In this document: piece by piece, positions 1 through 6,605 of the stretch
How the letters are laid out: every line of letters begins with the position of its first letter
How positions within the stretch are numbered: the first letter of the stretch is position 1
Assembly (NCBI GenBank): GCA_021734725.1
Contig: JAIPIM010000229.1
Coordinates: 1 to 6,605 of the forward strand
Length of the DNA stretch: 6,605 bases
Source of the DNA: Minisyncoccota bacterium
GTDB lineage: Bacteria; Verrucomicrobiota; Lentisphaeria; Oligosphaerales; MVZH01
Direction of reading: 5' to 3'
Translations under genes and position numbers: made by a program
The notes under the pieces: generated by a model
What the model saw: the letters and a program-made list of their open reading frames with translations, nothing else
What the model was told of the DNA's origin: nothing
Databases searched by the model: none

Positions 1-1293
1 GGCATTCAGGATCGCAGCGTTCTGCTAAGACCCGTTGGTTGTTCTGTTTTTGCCTATTATTATGTGGATTGCGGCAATATTCAGGTCTCACACGGCAGAG
101 CGCCGGCGGTAGGGGCCGCCGTTAGACGATCCACTCAGGATGCCATTATCATCTCCTATCAGGGGGACGGCGACCTTTGCTCAATTGGGTTCAACCAGAC
201 GTTTCAGGCAGCGAATCGGGGCGACGGCATGGCCGTTTTCTTTGTCAACAACGCTGTGTACGGAATGACCGGAGGGCAAATGGCCCCGACAACACTGATT
301 GGTCAAAAGACGACCACCAGTCCGCGTGGGCGTACCGCTGTCAATGATGGGTATCCGGTACGGGCCTGTGAAGTTCTCGATACGCTGGACGCACCGGTTT
401 ATATCGAGCGTTGTTCTCTTGCCGACAGTAAACGAGTGCAGAAGGCGCGGCGCGCGGTCCGCAAGGCCTTGCAGATACAGAAAGAGAACAAGGGGTATGC
501 CTTCGTCGAATTTTTAAGCCCCTGCCCGACAAATGCGAAACTGTCGGCCGTTGAGACCGCGGACTTTGTTACGGAGCACATGGAGAAGGTTTTTCCTCTT
601 GGCTGTTTTCGAGACCGTAGTAACGACGTGGAATCCATGGACCGAGTGAAGCGTTCATTCGACATGAAAGCTCTGGATGATGTATTTTTTGCGGAGGGGA
701 TTGCGACAGAGGGTGCTGCAGGTTTGCAACGGCCCCCGTATACGATGCGTCGAATAAAGGTGGCCGGATTTGGTGGACAGGGGGTATTGAGCTTGGGATT
801 GATGTTGGCGGAGGTCGGCCAGCGGGCCAATTTATCTGTGACGTGGTTCCCCAGTTACGGACCTGAGCAGCGGGGAGGCACAGCAAATTGTTCCGTGGTT
901 CTTTCGGGAACCGAAATTGGATCCCCCGTTGTTTCAGAAGCCGATATCCTAGTCGCGATGAATCAACCCTCTCTCGAGCGTTTCGGGGATTCCGTGGTTG
1001 ATGGCGGCATCATCTTCTATGACGCTTCGGTCAACGGGTTTGCAGTTCGGGAAGGGGTCCAATCAGTAGCCGTGCCTGCTTTCGAGATGGCGGCGGAGCA
1101 TGGCGTTGCCAGGGCGGCAAACACGGTCATGCTTGGTGTGATTGCCGCTTCCGGTGTCTGTGAGATTCCGGAAGAGGCTTTCCTGGCTGTCGTAAACCGC
1201 ACGTTCACCAGCAAACCAAAGGTTTTGGACGCCAATCGGAAAGTGTTTAATGGCGCGGTTGACTGGGCGCGAAGAGGCACTTTAGCCACGTAA
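1..1293 (+). CDS. 2-oxoacid:ferredoxin oxidoreductase, fused beta (TPP-binding) and gamma subunits, 5'-partial
   Basis: The frame is open from base 1 to the TAA at 1291-1293, giving 430 visible residues. The true start lies upstream, because the first 21 codons (GIQDRSVLLRPVGCSVFAYY and on) already match the beta family. This enzyme family oxidatively decarboxylates 2-oxoacids to acyl-CoA and reduces ferredoxin in the cytoplasm. Residues 1 to about 205 are the beta domain: the GCS cysteine (C14), HGRA at 31-34, the TPP/Mg motif GDGDL at 55-59 followed by VNN ending at 84 (GDG-X25-NN spacing), then YGMTGGQMAPTTL and a CPTN cysteine (C175). C14 and C175 probably correspond to 4Fe-4S ligands of the family; the other ligands would be in the missing part. 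A linker at about 205-248 leads to the gamma domain (249-430), with GFGGQG at 256-261, YGPEQRGGTANCSVV, and GSPVVSEADILVAMNQPS. The sequence is closest in style to 2-oxoglutarate or 2-ketoisovalerate (Kor/Vor) enzymes. The substrate cannot be fixed without the alpha subunit, which is expected upstream. Family assignment is firm; substrate is not. Confidence 0.95.
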   Translation, partial: GIQDRSVLLRPVGCSVFAYYYVDCGNIQVSHGRAPAVGAAVRRSTQDAIIISYQGDGDLCSIGFNQTFQAANRGDGMAVFFVNNAVYGMTGGQMAPTTLIGQKTTTSPRGRTAVNDGYPVRACEVLDTLDAPVYIERCSLADSKRVQKARRAVRKALQIQKENKGYAFVEFLSPCPTNAKLSAVETADFVTEHMEKVFPLGCFRDRSNDVESMDRVKRSFDMKALDDVFFAEGIATEGAAGLQRPPYTMRRIKVAGFGGQGVLSLGLMLAEVGQRANLSVTWFPSYGPEQRGGTANCSVVLSGTEIGSPVVSEADILVAMNQPSLERFGDSVVDGGIIFYDASVNGFAVREGVQSVAVPAFEMAAEHGVARAANTVMLGVIAASGVCEIPEEAFLAVVNRTFTSKPKVLDANRKVFNGAVDWARRGTLAT

Positions 1294-1305
1294 AACAAGC
1301 GTTAC

Positions 1306-1311
1306 GGAGGG
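1306..1311 (+). promoter_or_regulatory. Shine-Dalgarno sequence of the lipoprotein gene
   Basis: GGAGGG sits 7 to 8 bases before the ATG at 1319 but only 1 to 2 bases before the in-frame TTG at 1313. It therefore decides in favour of ATG 1319 as the start. No promoter-like sequence or terminator was seen in the 25-base gap after the oxidoreductase stop, so the two genes are probably cotranscribed. Confidence 0.8.
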
Positions 1312-1318
1312 ATTGTCA

Positions 1319-1840
1319 ATGAATTGTGTGTCGATCAGGTGGGCCCCCTTTGCTCTGTTGGTTTGCGTGTCGGCCTGTATGACGTTAGATGACGAAATAG
1401 TGGCTCCGGACCCCGCGTTGTCAAGCCTTCACTTTGAGGCTGTAACGCCGTTTGAAACGACCGCTCTCGTGGGTGTTCGCCTGAACAACGAGAATCCATT
1501 TCCCTTGACCGTTGACGGTGCTGTCTACACCGTGACTCTAAACGGTGTAGCAATTGGGAAGGGAATGACTGGAGAGGCATTGACGATCCCACGTTTTTCC
1601 AGCAGCGTCCAGCAGGTAAACATTAATATCAGTAATCTGCGATTGACGTTGCGTGCTCAGGATATACTTAGCAGCAAGCGCATGACCTATACACTGTCAT
1701 CGCGACTCTACTTGCAGGGACTAGGCAGCGAGGGGTGGATACGGACGAAGACTGAAGGGGAATTCCTCTTGCCGAAACAGGAACGCGAGTCTTTGCAAAG
1801 CTTCACTTCGAACAGTGATGGGAGCACTACTACTCGGTAG
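1319..1840 (+). CDS. LEA14/WHy-domain (LEA type 2 family) lipoprotein
   Basis: The product has 173 residues from the ATG at 1319. The N-terminus has a short positive region (R7) and a hydrophobic stretch (about 9-19) ending in the lipobox VSAC, so C20 is the predicted lipidated residue; the mature protein would begin CMTLDDE. Residues about 37-140 look like a single WHy/LEA14 beta-sandwich domain. The signs are alternating hydrophobic strands, the NENPFPL motif at 57-63 (the family's typical 'N-P-hydrophobic' turn), a following VYTVTLNGVAIGKG strand pair, and an IPRFSSS segment. The C-terminal 20 or so residues are polar and probably disordered. In this family small bacterial lipoproteins are predicted to sit in the cell envelope; their biochemical role is mostly unknown, with stress protection proposed from the plant LEA relatives. 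The gene follows the oxidoreductase by 25 bases on the same strand, but no functional link is evident. The lipoprotein call is solid; the domain call rests on motif recognition only. Confidence 0.8.
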   Translation: MNCVSIRWAPFALLVCVSACMTLDDEIVAPDPALSSLHFEAVTPFETTALVGVRLNNENPFPLTVDGAVYTVTLNGVAIGKGMTGEALTIPRFSSSVQQVNINISNLRLTLRAQDILSSKRMTYTLSSRLYLQGLGSEGWIRTKTEGEFLLPKQERESLQSFTSNSDGSTTTR

Positions 1841-1876
1841 TCGTCCTTACGCGAAAAGGTCCAGGCAGTCGTTGTT
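1841..1876. other. Short convergent intergenic junction
   Basis: Only 36 bases separate the TAG of the lipoprotein gene from the TAA of the TPR gene on the opposite strand. A weak 4-bp stem (CCTT at 1845-1848 with AAGG at 1856-1859) is present. No GC-rich stem followed by a T run is seen on either strand, so termination may be Rho-dependent or may occur inside the opposing gene. Confidence 0.6.
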
Positions 1877-4800
1877 TTACCTCAGCAACCGGTCTACTTT
1901 GGCGAGCATGTCTTTATCGTCTTGTTCTTCCGCCAGTTGTTTGAGTAATCGTACTTGCAGACGCGCTTCTCGTTCCTGTCCCTTTGCCAGCAGCACCTCA
2001 GCCATATGATAGCGTGCATGCAGTGAATCGGGTGCTTCTCGGATACTCTTTTCGAGCGTAAGTTGTGCTTTGTCAAGCATTCCGGCCTTGAATTGAGCAT
2101 AGCCGAGGGTGTCGAGGATATTCGCCTGTCCTGCTGGATTATCGGGAGCAAGCTCGAGAGCGCGTTCCGCATGCGGAATGGCTTCATCTGCCCTGTTCAG
2201 GTGCTGGGCCAGTACGAACGACAGATTGTTCAGTGCCACAAAATCATCCTTATTCTTCGCCAGTATCTGCTCATAAATGTCGGCTGCTTCGTCAAACAGT
2301 TGAAGTTGCTGGTTTGCATTGGCGATGAGATGAAGTAGTTGGCTTTGTTTACTTGCATCACCGCCAGCCTGATCTTTTGCTTTCTCCAGCATCCTGAGAG
2401 CGTCTTCCGGCCGGTTTGCACGTAAGAGCATGCTTCCGGCCATGAAGGCGGTCAATCCGGATGCATCCCTTTGTGCGTAGCCATCCAGCAGCTCGGCCGC
2501 CGCCGCATTGCCGATAATGGTGCCAAGCTCATTGATAAGGGCTCGCACACTGCGGTCGTCGGCTTTGACGGCAACTAAGGCATCCGTCACTGTCTGTTCC
2601 GCCAGTTTTTCTTGCTTTGCTTTGTACAGTGCTGCACCCTTTATGGTTAGGAGGTGTGGGTTTTTTCCGATATTCGCGGATTCTTCTTCGAACATGCTGA
2701 GTGCTCCCTCAGGGTTGCCAGTCTGGGTTAATGCTGTGGTCAGCGCAGCAAAGTTTTGTGGAGAGTTCCGCAGTTCAAAGGCTTTTCTGAGGTCAGTCAA
2801 TGCTTCTGCGGGGCGTTTCTGATGCATACTTAACCTGGCCCGCATGCGGTACCATATATCCACGTTCGGCAGTTCTTTAATGGATGCATTAAGGAGAGTG
2901 GCAAGTTTCGTTTCATCCCCTTGTGCCCTGTAGAGACTGGCAAGCTGGAGGCGTGCATTCGCATGTTTAGGTTGCGCGTCGATGACCTTGCGCAGTTGTT
3001 CAACAGCAGCGGGGATGTCAGGAGTTTCTCTTGTCAGGTAAAGTTCAGCGAGCATTTCGCGCGCCACAATCAGATCGGGTGCGTACGACAGGGCTTTCTG
3101 CAGATCCATTACGGCCCGCTGTTTTTTTCGTTCATCTTTAGCTTTAATGCCAATGCGAGCGCGATGAAGGTAAGCGCTCGGATTCTCCGGGGCGAGTTCC
3201 ACAGCCCGGTCCGCGGCCTTTTCCGCGCGATCAAGGTCATCAAGTTCGAGTGCCAATATGCATTCCAGGAGTGAACTTTGTGCGTTATATCCCTGGGCGG
3301 CCACATATTCTCCCAGCAGCTTTTCGGCTTTCTGAAATTCTTTGGCATTAAGCAACGCATCGACGTAGCGTAACCACAGCCGAGGGTCTCTGCTTTGCTG
3401 GAATGCTTTTTCATAAAGCTTTGTCGCCAGGTTAAAGAATTGGTGGGTGAAATACTGATCGGCCAATTCTCGTGTTGCTTCCATGCCTTCTGCCGATTCA
3501 CGTTCTATGGCCTCTTCGTAAGCTGTAATCGCTTGTGGCGAAAGATCTTTTTGAGCAAGGTAACGCGCCAGTGCCATCCATTCTGAGGCGGTAGCTTCCT
3601 CGCCTTTATCGTCGATATAGTCTTGGAGGTATTTGCCCCCCGCATCGAAGCTACCGCTTTGCATCTCCAGCTGTGCAGCCAGCAGCACGTTCTGGAAAGA
3701 ATCCGGGTCTTCTTTTATGAGCTCCTGCAAGCTTCCTTTGGCCTCCTGAAGTCTTTTCAAACTCATCAGCAACCGGACGATGGCCCGTCTGTTTCCCTGG
3801 TCATCGGGATTGTCCGCGGCCAGTTTACGTCTCAGATCCAGTGCCTGAGCGGGTTTTGATTGTGCAAGGTAATCGAGGTAGAGTCCATAGACTTGGGGAT
3901 TGTTAGGGACCAGGCTGACGGCGCGCTGCAAGTCTTGTAAGGCGATTTTTTGCAGTCCTTTTGCATTGTGAGTGGCAAACATGTGGAGGAGTGCAGTCAC
4001 GTTGTCCGGCTTAATGTCAAGTGCTTGCTGGTAAGCTTTTTCGGCGTCGGCAAGATTACCTGCCAACCGGCGGGCATCACCCAGAAGGCGCCATCCTTCG
4101 GAGTACAGCGGGCGTTGTTTCACTGCCAATTCGAGTGTGGATATGGCTCGGCTGTACGTGGCCTGCGCCATTTGGAGGCGCCCTGACCAGAAAAGTCCTT
4201 TGGCGCCATCAACATTGAGATCCGCGGCTTTCTGGGCCAGTTTACGGGCAGTCGCCCAGTCTTCATTCTGCAGCGCGCCGTTGAACTTGGCGCTGAGTAC
4301 GGCTTTATCTTCCGGGCGCAATTCCGTGGCTTTTTCCAAGGCTTCCTTTGCCTTCTCTTTTTGCCCCGTTTGTCTGTAAAGTTCGTACAGGTTCATGGTG
4401 GTGCGGAAAGAGTCGGGCGAGGGGGCCAACAGTTCTTCTATGGATTCGGTGGCATTTTCTTTTCCGGAGAGTCTTTTGCGCAGGAGTTTGAGCACTTTGT
4501 TGTCCGGCCGGTCGACGATGGCACTTTCAAGCCTCTCAAGGGCGGTTTCGCGGTCATCCAAGGCCAGGTCCAGTTGCAGCAGATGTCGCAATGCTCCCAG
4601 GTTACCGGGGTGTTCAGCCCACGTTTTTTCAGCAAGGCGGCGCGCGTCCTGTGTTCGGTCGGAAGCATGCAGAAAACGTGACATCTGGAGTGCTGCTCTG
4701 GGGTCATCGGAATCCACCATGGGGGTGAGTAGTTCAATGCCGCGTTGCAGATTTTGTCTGGACCGCTGAGTGTCATTCGCCTGTTCAGCAATGGTGTGCT

Positions 4801-6505
4801 TCTGAAAGAGGATTTCGGTTTGCAGAAGTCTCGCTTCCAGGCTGTCTGGTGCGATGTCGAGCATTTTTATAACAGTGCGTTCTGCTTTTGTGACATCGTT
4901 CACTTTCAAATAGATAGCGACCAGTTCACGGTATACGCGCAACGACTGTTCATCCCCGAGCCCGCGGACCAGTCGTTCCAGTCGGTTGGCAGCCGCGCCG
5001 TACTCGGCCATCTGTTTCAGCACAAGAGCACTGAGGAACACGGGTTCGGGATTTGTTCCACTGTATTTTTTATCGGCCGCCTCAAACTTCTTAATGGCTG
5101 CCGTCAGTTTATTCTGGAGCATCAGGATCTTACCTTCCAGCAGGTCTGTTGCGGCCGATCCTGTTATCTCCTTTTTGAGTTCGTCGACCACCTTTTGCGC
5201 GTCTCTCAGGAGGGCATCTTTCTCCTCCTGGTTCACTGCTTTTTCAGTTTGTGAGAGGTAGCTGTTGGCCAGATTCGTTCCCGCCACCAACTTCAGGTTT
5301 TTTTGCATGACAGCCGAGCGTTTCCCGGAGACAATGTCCTGCTTGAAGGCTCGTTCAAGCAGGGTGCTGCTTTCGTTCATTTCGTCGAGTTTCTTCAGGA
5401 CAAGAGCCAGGTGCACCATGATTTCAGTGTTTTGCGGTTGTCTGACGAGTGCTTCGCGGAGCAGTTTCTCGGCACGCAGCATGCCGGAGGCTGTCAGGGT
5501 ACCGTTCGCGCTCATTGCTGGTTCTTTATCGACCTGCATAAGGAACGCGGCTGCTTGTGGTATAAGGTCTGTTTTGTTCCCTTTCAGTAAGGCTGTCTCG
5601 ATTTCCCCTGCCAGTTCTTTTGCCTTGCTTTCCTTTTTCTGGGAGAAATACGTTCGGGCCAGTAACAGCTTTGTTTCCAAATCGTCCGGGGCTTTTGTCA
5701 GGTGGTTTTGCAGGAATTCTTCCGCCTTCATCTGGAGTTCGTCTGCATTCTGCTCCACCGCGCCGCTTCTGGCGCGCTCGGCTTGTTTGCTATACCAGAT
5801 GCTTAGGTTACGCACCAATTCGCCGTTGTCAGGCTCGGTTTCGATTGCTGCTTCCAAGTCACGCCTGGCTTCAAGCATGTCTTCCTCGGGAAGGGCATCG
5901 CGTTTCAATAACTCGGCTTCGGCAATTGCTTTGTACTTCAGTGCGTGTGAAGCGTCGGGATCGTCCTGAAGGAACTGTTCACTTTGTTTCAGGAGTTGTT
6001 CGAAGAAAGCCTTGTGCGATAGTTCGACTGCGTGGCTATACAACATCTCCAGGAGTTCCTTTTGGACCTCTGTGTTATCGGAGTCGAGATTGGCCACGCG
6101 ACTCAGGATACCGATGACGCGCATGGTCGTGCGTGCTGCTTTGGAAGGGGAGTCGGGTTCTGTCTTGCGCAGGGCATCGGCCAGTTTGAGCAGGACATTG
6201 GTATTGTTGGTGTTGTGGTACAACGAGCGTTCGTACTCACGAACGGCTCGTGCGTATTGTCCTTCGGCCACCAAGCTGTCGCCTTTTTCTTCGTAGGCTG
6301 TCGGGTCGTGTTTTCGCTGGCGATAAAGCACACCCACCGCCCCGGCACCCAGGAGACCGACGATTCCCAGAAGCAGGATCAGAAATTTAATATTCAGCTT
6401 TTTCTTGCCGGTCGTCTTTTTCCGGGTGCGCTGGGACTTTGTGCGCCGCGCTGAATGCGAGCGCGAATGTGAGTGGGATTTATGTCGACTGGAACGTTTT
6501 GGCAC
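1877..6505 (-). CDS. Giant N-terminally membrane-anchored tetratricopeptide repeat (TPR) protein, 1542 aa
   Basis: The start is GTG at 6505: a TGA lies in frame four codons upstream, and a GAGGT Shine-Dalgarno sequence stands 6 bases before it. Residues 1-36 form a very basic tail rich in Arg, Lys, Ser and His. Residues 41-60 are one hydrophobic helix (FLILLLGIVGLLGAGAVGVL) with no lipobox, so a non-cleaved anchor with the tail inside and the rest outside is predicted by the positive-inside rule. From about residue 66 to the end the chain is helical repeats, probably more than 30 TPR-like units. Clear examples start at S699 (SFRTTMNLYELYRQTGQKEK) and at S802-N835, a near-consensus 34-residue unit (W805, G809, A821, P833), followed by many 'ALELAPDNP' turns. 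The only cysteine is C1082, which fits an extracytoplasmic location. The C-terminus ends in TPR-like helices with no visible beta-barrel or enzyme domain. TPR arrays are protein-interaction scaffolds; in envelopes they occur in polysaccharide export and PEP-CTERM/exosortase systems. Function here is unknown; architecture is well supported. The reading frame is intact. Confidence 0.93.
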   Translation of the reverse strand: MPKRSSRHKSHSHSRSHSARRTKSQRTRKKTTGKKKLNIKFLILLLGIVGLLGAGAVGVLYRQRKHDPTAYEEKGDSLVAEGQYARAVREYERSLYHNTNNTNVLLKLADALRKTEPDSPSKAARTTMRVIGILSRVANLDSDNTEVQKELLEMLYSHAVELSHKAFFEQLLKQSEQFLQDDPDASHALKYKAIAEAELLKRDALPEEDMLEARRDLEAAIETEPDNGELVRNLSIWYSKQAERARSGAVEQNADELQMKAEEFLQNHLTKAPDDLETKLLLARTYFSQKKESKAKELAGEIETALLKGNKTDLIPQAAAFLMQVDKEPAMSANGTLTASGMLRAEKLLREALVRQPQNTEIMVHLALVLKKLDEMNESSTLLERAFKQDIVSGKRSAVMQKNLKLVAGTNLANSYLSQTEKAVNQEEKDALLRDAQKVVDELKKEITGSAATDLLEGKILMLQNKLTAAIKKFEAADKKYSGTNPEPVFLSALVLKQMAEYGAAANRLERLVRGLGDEQSLRVYRELVAIYLKVNDVTKAERTVIKMLDIAPDSLEARLLQTEILFQKHTIAEQANDTQRSRQNLQRGIELLTPMVDSDDPRAALQMSRFLHASDRTQDARRLAEKTWAEHPGNLGALRHLLQLDLALDDRETALERLESAIVDRPDNKVLKLLRKRLSGKENATESIEELLAPSPDSFRTTMNLYELYRQTGQKEKAKEALEKATELRPEDKAVLSAKFNGALQNEDWATARKLAQKAADLNVDGAKGLFWSGRLQMAQATYSRAISTLELAVKQRPLYSEGWRLLGDARRLAGNLADAEKAYQQALDIKPDNVTALLHMFATHNAKGLQKIALQDLQRAVSLVPNNPQVYGLYLDYLAQSKPAQALDLRRKLAADNPDDQGNRRAIVRLLMSLKRLQEAKGSLQELIKEDPDSFQNVLLAAQLEMQSGSFDAGGKYLQDYIDDKGEEATASEWMALARYLAQKDLSPQAITAYEEAIERESAEGMEATRELADQYFTHQFFNLATKLYEKAFQQSRDPRLWLRYVDALLNAKEFQKAEKLLGEYVAAQGYNAQSSLLECILALELDDLDRAEKAADRAVELAPENPSAYLHRARIGIKAKDERKKQRAVMDLQKALSYAPDLIVAREMLAELYLTRETPDIPAAVEQLRKVIDAQPKHANARLQLASLYRAQGDETKLATLLNASIKELPNVDIWYRMRARLSMHQKRPAEALTDLRKAFELRNSPQNFAALTTALTQTGNPEGALSMFEEESANIGKNPHLLTIKGAALYKAKQEKLAEQTVTDALVAVKADDRSVRALINELGTIIGNAAAAELLDGYAQRDASGLTAFMAGSMLLRANRPEDALRMLEKAKDQAGGDASKQSQLLHLIANANQQLQLFDEAADIYEQILAKNKDDFVALNNLSFVLAQHLNRADEAIPHAERALELAPDNPAGQANILDTLGYAQFKAGMLDKAQLTLEKSIREAPDSLHARYHMAEVLLAKGQEREARLQVRLLKQLAEEQDDKDMLAKVDRLLR

Positions 6506-6569
6506 AATCGGACCTCAATGTTATTGTTCCTTCAAGAAGACTCAGGTTCTTTCGGAGGATATTTTCCAC
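6480..6569 (-). CDS. Possible 29-codon leader ORF overlapping the TPR gene start
   Basis: On the minus strand a GTG at 6569 follows a strong AGGAGG (6579-6584) by 9 bases. It opens a frame of 29 codons that ends with TAA at 6480-6482. An in-frame TAA lies two codons upstream of the GTG, so the ORF cannot be the tail of a longer gene. The predicted peptide begins MENILRKNLSLLEGTITL and resembles nothing I recognise. It runs through the Shine-Dalgarno sequence and start of the TPR gene in a different frame and overlaps that gene by 26 bases. This arrangement would suit translational coupling or a regulatory leader. It could also be chance: the ORF is short, and the evidence is only a good ribosome site and a start codon. 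Confidence 0.3.
   Translation of the reverse strand: MENILRKNLSLLEGTITLRSDCAKTFQST
6512..6516 (-). promoter_or_regulatory. Shine-Dalgarno sequence of the TPR gene
   Basis: Read on the minus strand, GAGGT lies 6 bases before the GTG start at 6505. The A of an in-frame TGA stop immediately precedes GGT, so translation cannot begin further upstream in this frame. This fixes GTG as the start despite the absence of an ATG. The next ATG in frame is far inside the gene, beyond the membrane helix. Confidence 0.75.
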
Positions 6570-6587
6570 TTTTTACTTCCTCCTGAA
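6551..6587 (-). promoter_or_regulatory. Inverted repeat that could fold over the leader ORF's Shine-Dalgarno sequence
   Basis: GGAGGA at 6554-6559 and TCCTCC at 6578-6583 are perfect inverted repeats, extended by TTC (6551-6553) and GAA (6585-6587) with a single bulged T at 6584. In a minus-strand transcript the AGGAGG of the leader ORF would lie mostly within the stem, and its GTG (6567-6569) in the 18-base loop. The stem could reduce translation of the leader. It lacks a following U run, so it is not a terminator. Alternatively the repeat is chance complementarity to a purine-rich ribosome site, or a DNA operator. Confidence 0.3.
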
Positions 6588-6605
6588 TCCGTGAAAAAAC
6601 CAATC

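Larger units (their letters stand above)
6506..6605. other. Upstream region of the TPR gene (right edge of window)
   Basis: This is 100 bases of AT-richer sequence before the TPR gene, containing the possible leader ORF and its inverted repeat. I found no convincing paired -35 and -10 elements on either strand within it, so the TPR promoter may lie beyond the window or be non-canonical. Whether the neighbour to the right is divergent or in the same operon cannot be told. Confidence 0.5.

Noticed and set aside
64..66. GTG as start of the oxidoreductase
   Set aside because: The 21 upstream in-frame codons encode conserved beta-subunit sequence (GIQDRS, PVGCSVFAY), so the gene begins before the window.
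1313..1315. TTG as start of the lipoprotein
   Set aside because: It is nearly in contact with the GGAGGG ribosome site (1 to 2 bases), whereas the ATG at 1319 has normal spacing and gives a standard lipoprotein signal peptide.
1826..1841. Small hairpin ACTAC/GTAGT over the lipoprotein stop codon as a terminator
   Set aside because: The stem has only 5 pairs, is not GC-rich and is not followed by a T run.
5265..5969. Long plus-strand open frame (234 codons) opposite the TPR gene, plus several of 100-170 codons elsewhere in it
   Set aside because: They lie wholly antisense to an intact, well-supported 1542-codon gene. Their translations are Ser/Phe/Arg/Cys-rich with no domain logic, as expected for the complement of Lys/Glu/Ala/Leu-rich repeats.
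6591..6605. Start of a divergent plus-strand gene (GTG AAA AAA CCA ATC)
   Set aside because: It looks like a signal-peptide start, but no Shine-Dalgarno sequence lies at a usable distance (the bases before it are pyrimidine-rich), and only five codons are visible before the window ends.

Overview
The window holds three protein-coding genes and a short regulatory stretch at its right end. Two genes lie on the plus strand: a 5'-truncated 2-oxoacid:ferredoxin oxidoreductase beta-gamma fusion (1-1293), then a small LEA14/WHy-type lipoprotein (1319-1840). A very long tetratricopeptide-repeat membrane protein (1877-6505) is on the minus strand and converges on the lipoprotein gene. Coding density is very high. 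No RNA gene, insertion sequence, CRISPR array or integration site was seen.

The organism is a bacterium with moderate GC content and probably an anaerobe, because the oxidoreductase belongs to a ferredoxin-dependent, oxygen-sensitive family. The diderm-style lipoprotein and the giant membrane-anchored TPR protein suggest a Gram-negative-type envelope, perhaps from the PVC superphylum (Kiritimatiellota, Lentisphaerae or Verrucomicrobia) or a similar uncultured lineage. This placement is inference from gene style only; the window has no marker gene.

Region by region: 1-1293 encodes the thiamine pyrophosphate (TPP) half and the gamma half of the oxidoreductase in one chain. Its catalytic alpha partner and ferredoxin subunit would be expected upstream, outside the window. 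After 25 bases containing a clear Shine-Dalgarno sequence comes the lipoprotein, probably on the same transcript. The 36 bases at 1841-1876 separate the convergent genes and contain no convincing terminator. The TPR protein has a short basic His/Ser/Arg-rich cytoplasmic tail, one transmembrane helix and about 1470 residues of predicted extracytoplasmic helical repeats. It looks like a scaffold for an envelope complex or for secretion or polysaccharide assembly, but no partner gene is visible. Upstream of it (6506-6605) is a possible 29-codon leader ORF. Its own Shine-Dalgarno sequence lies in an inverted repeat, and the ORF overlaps the TPR start codon.

The oxidoreductase and lipoprotein may share a transcript, but no shared pathway is evident. 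Nothing here amounts to a clearly new system. The observations most worth a second look are the leader ORF with its hairpin and the architecture of the TPR protein.
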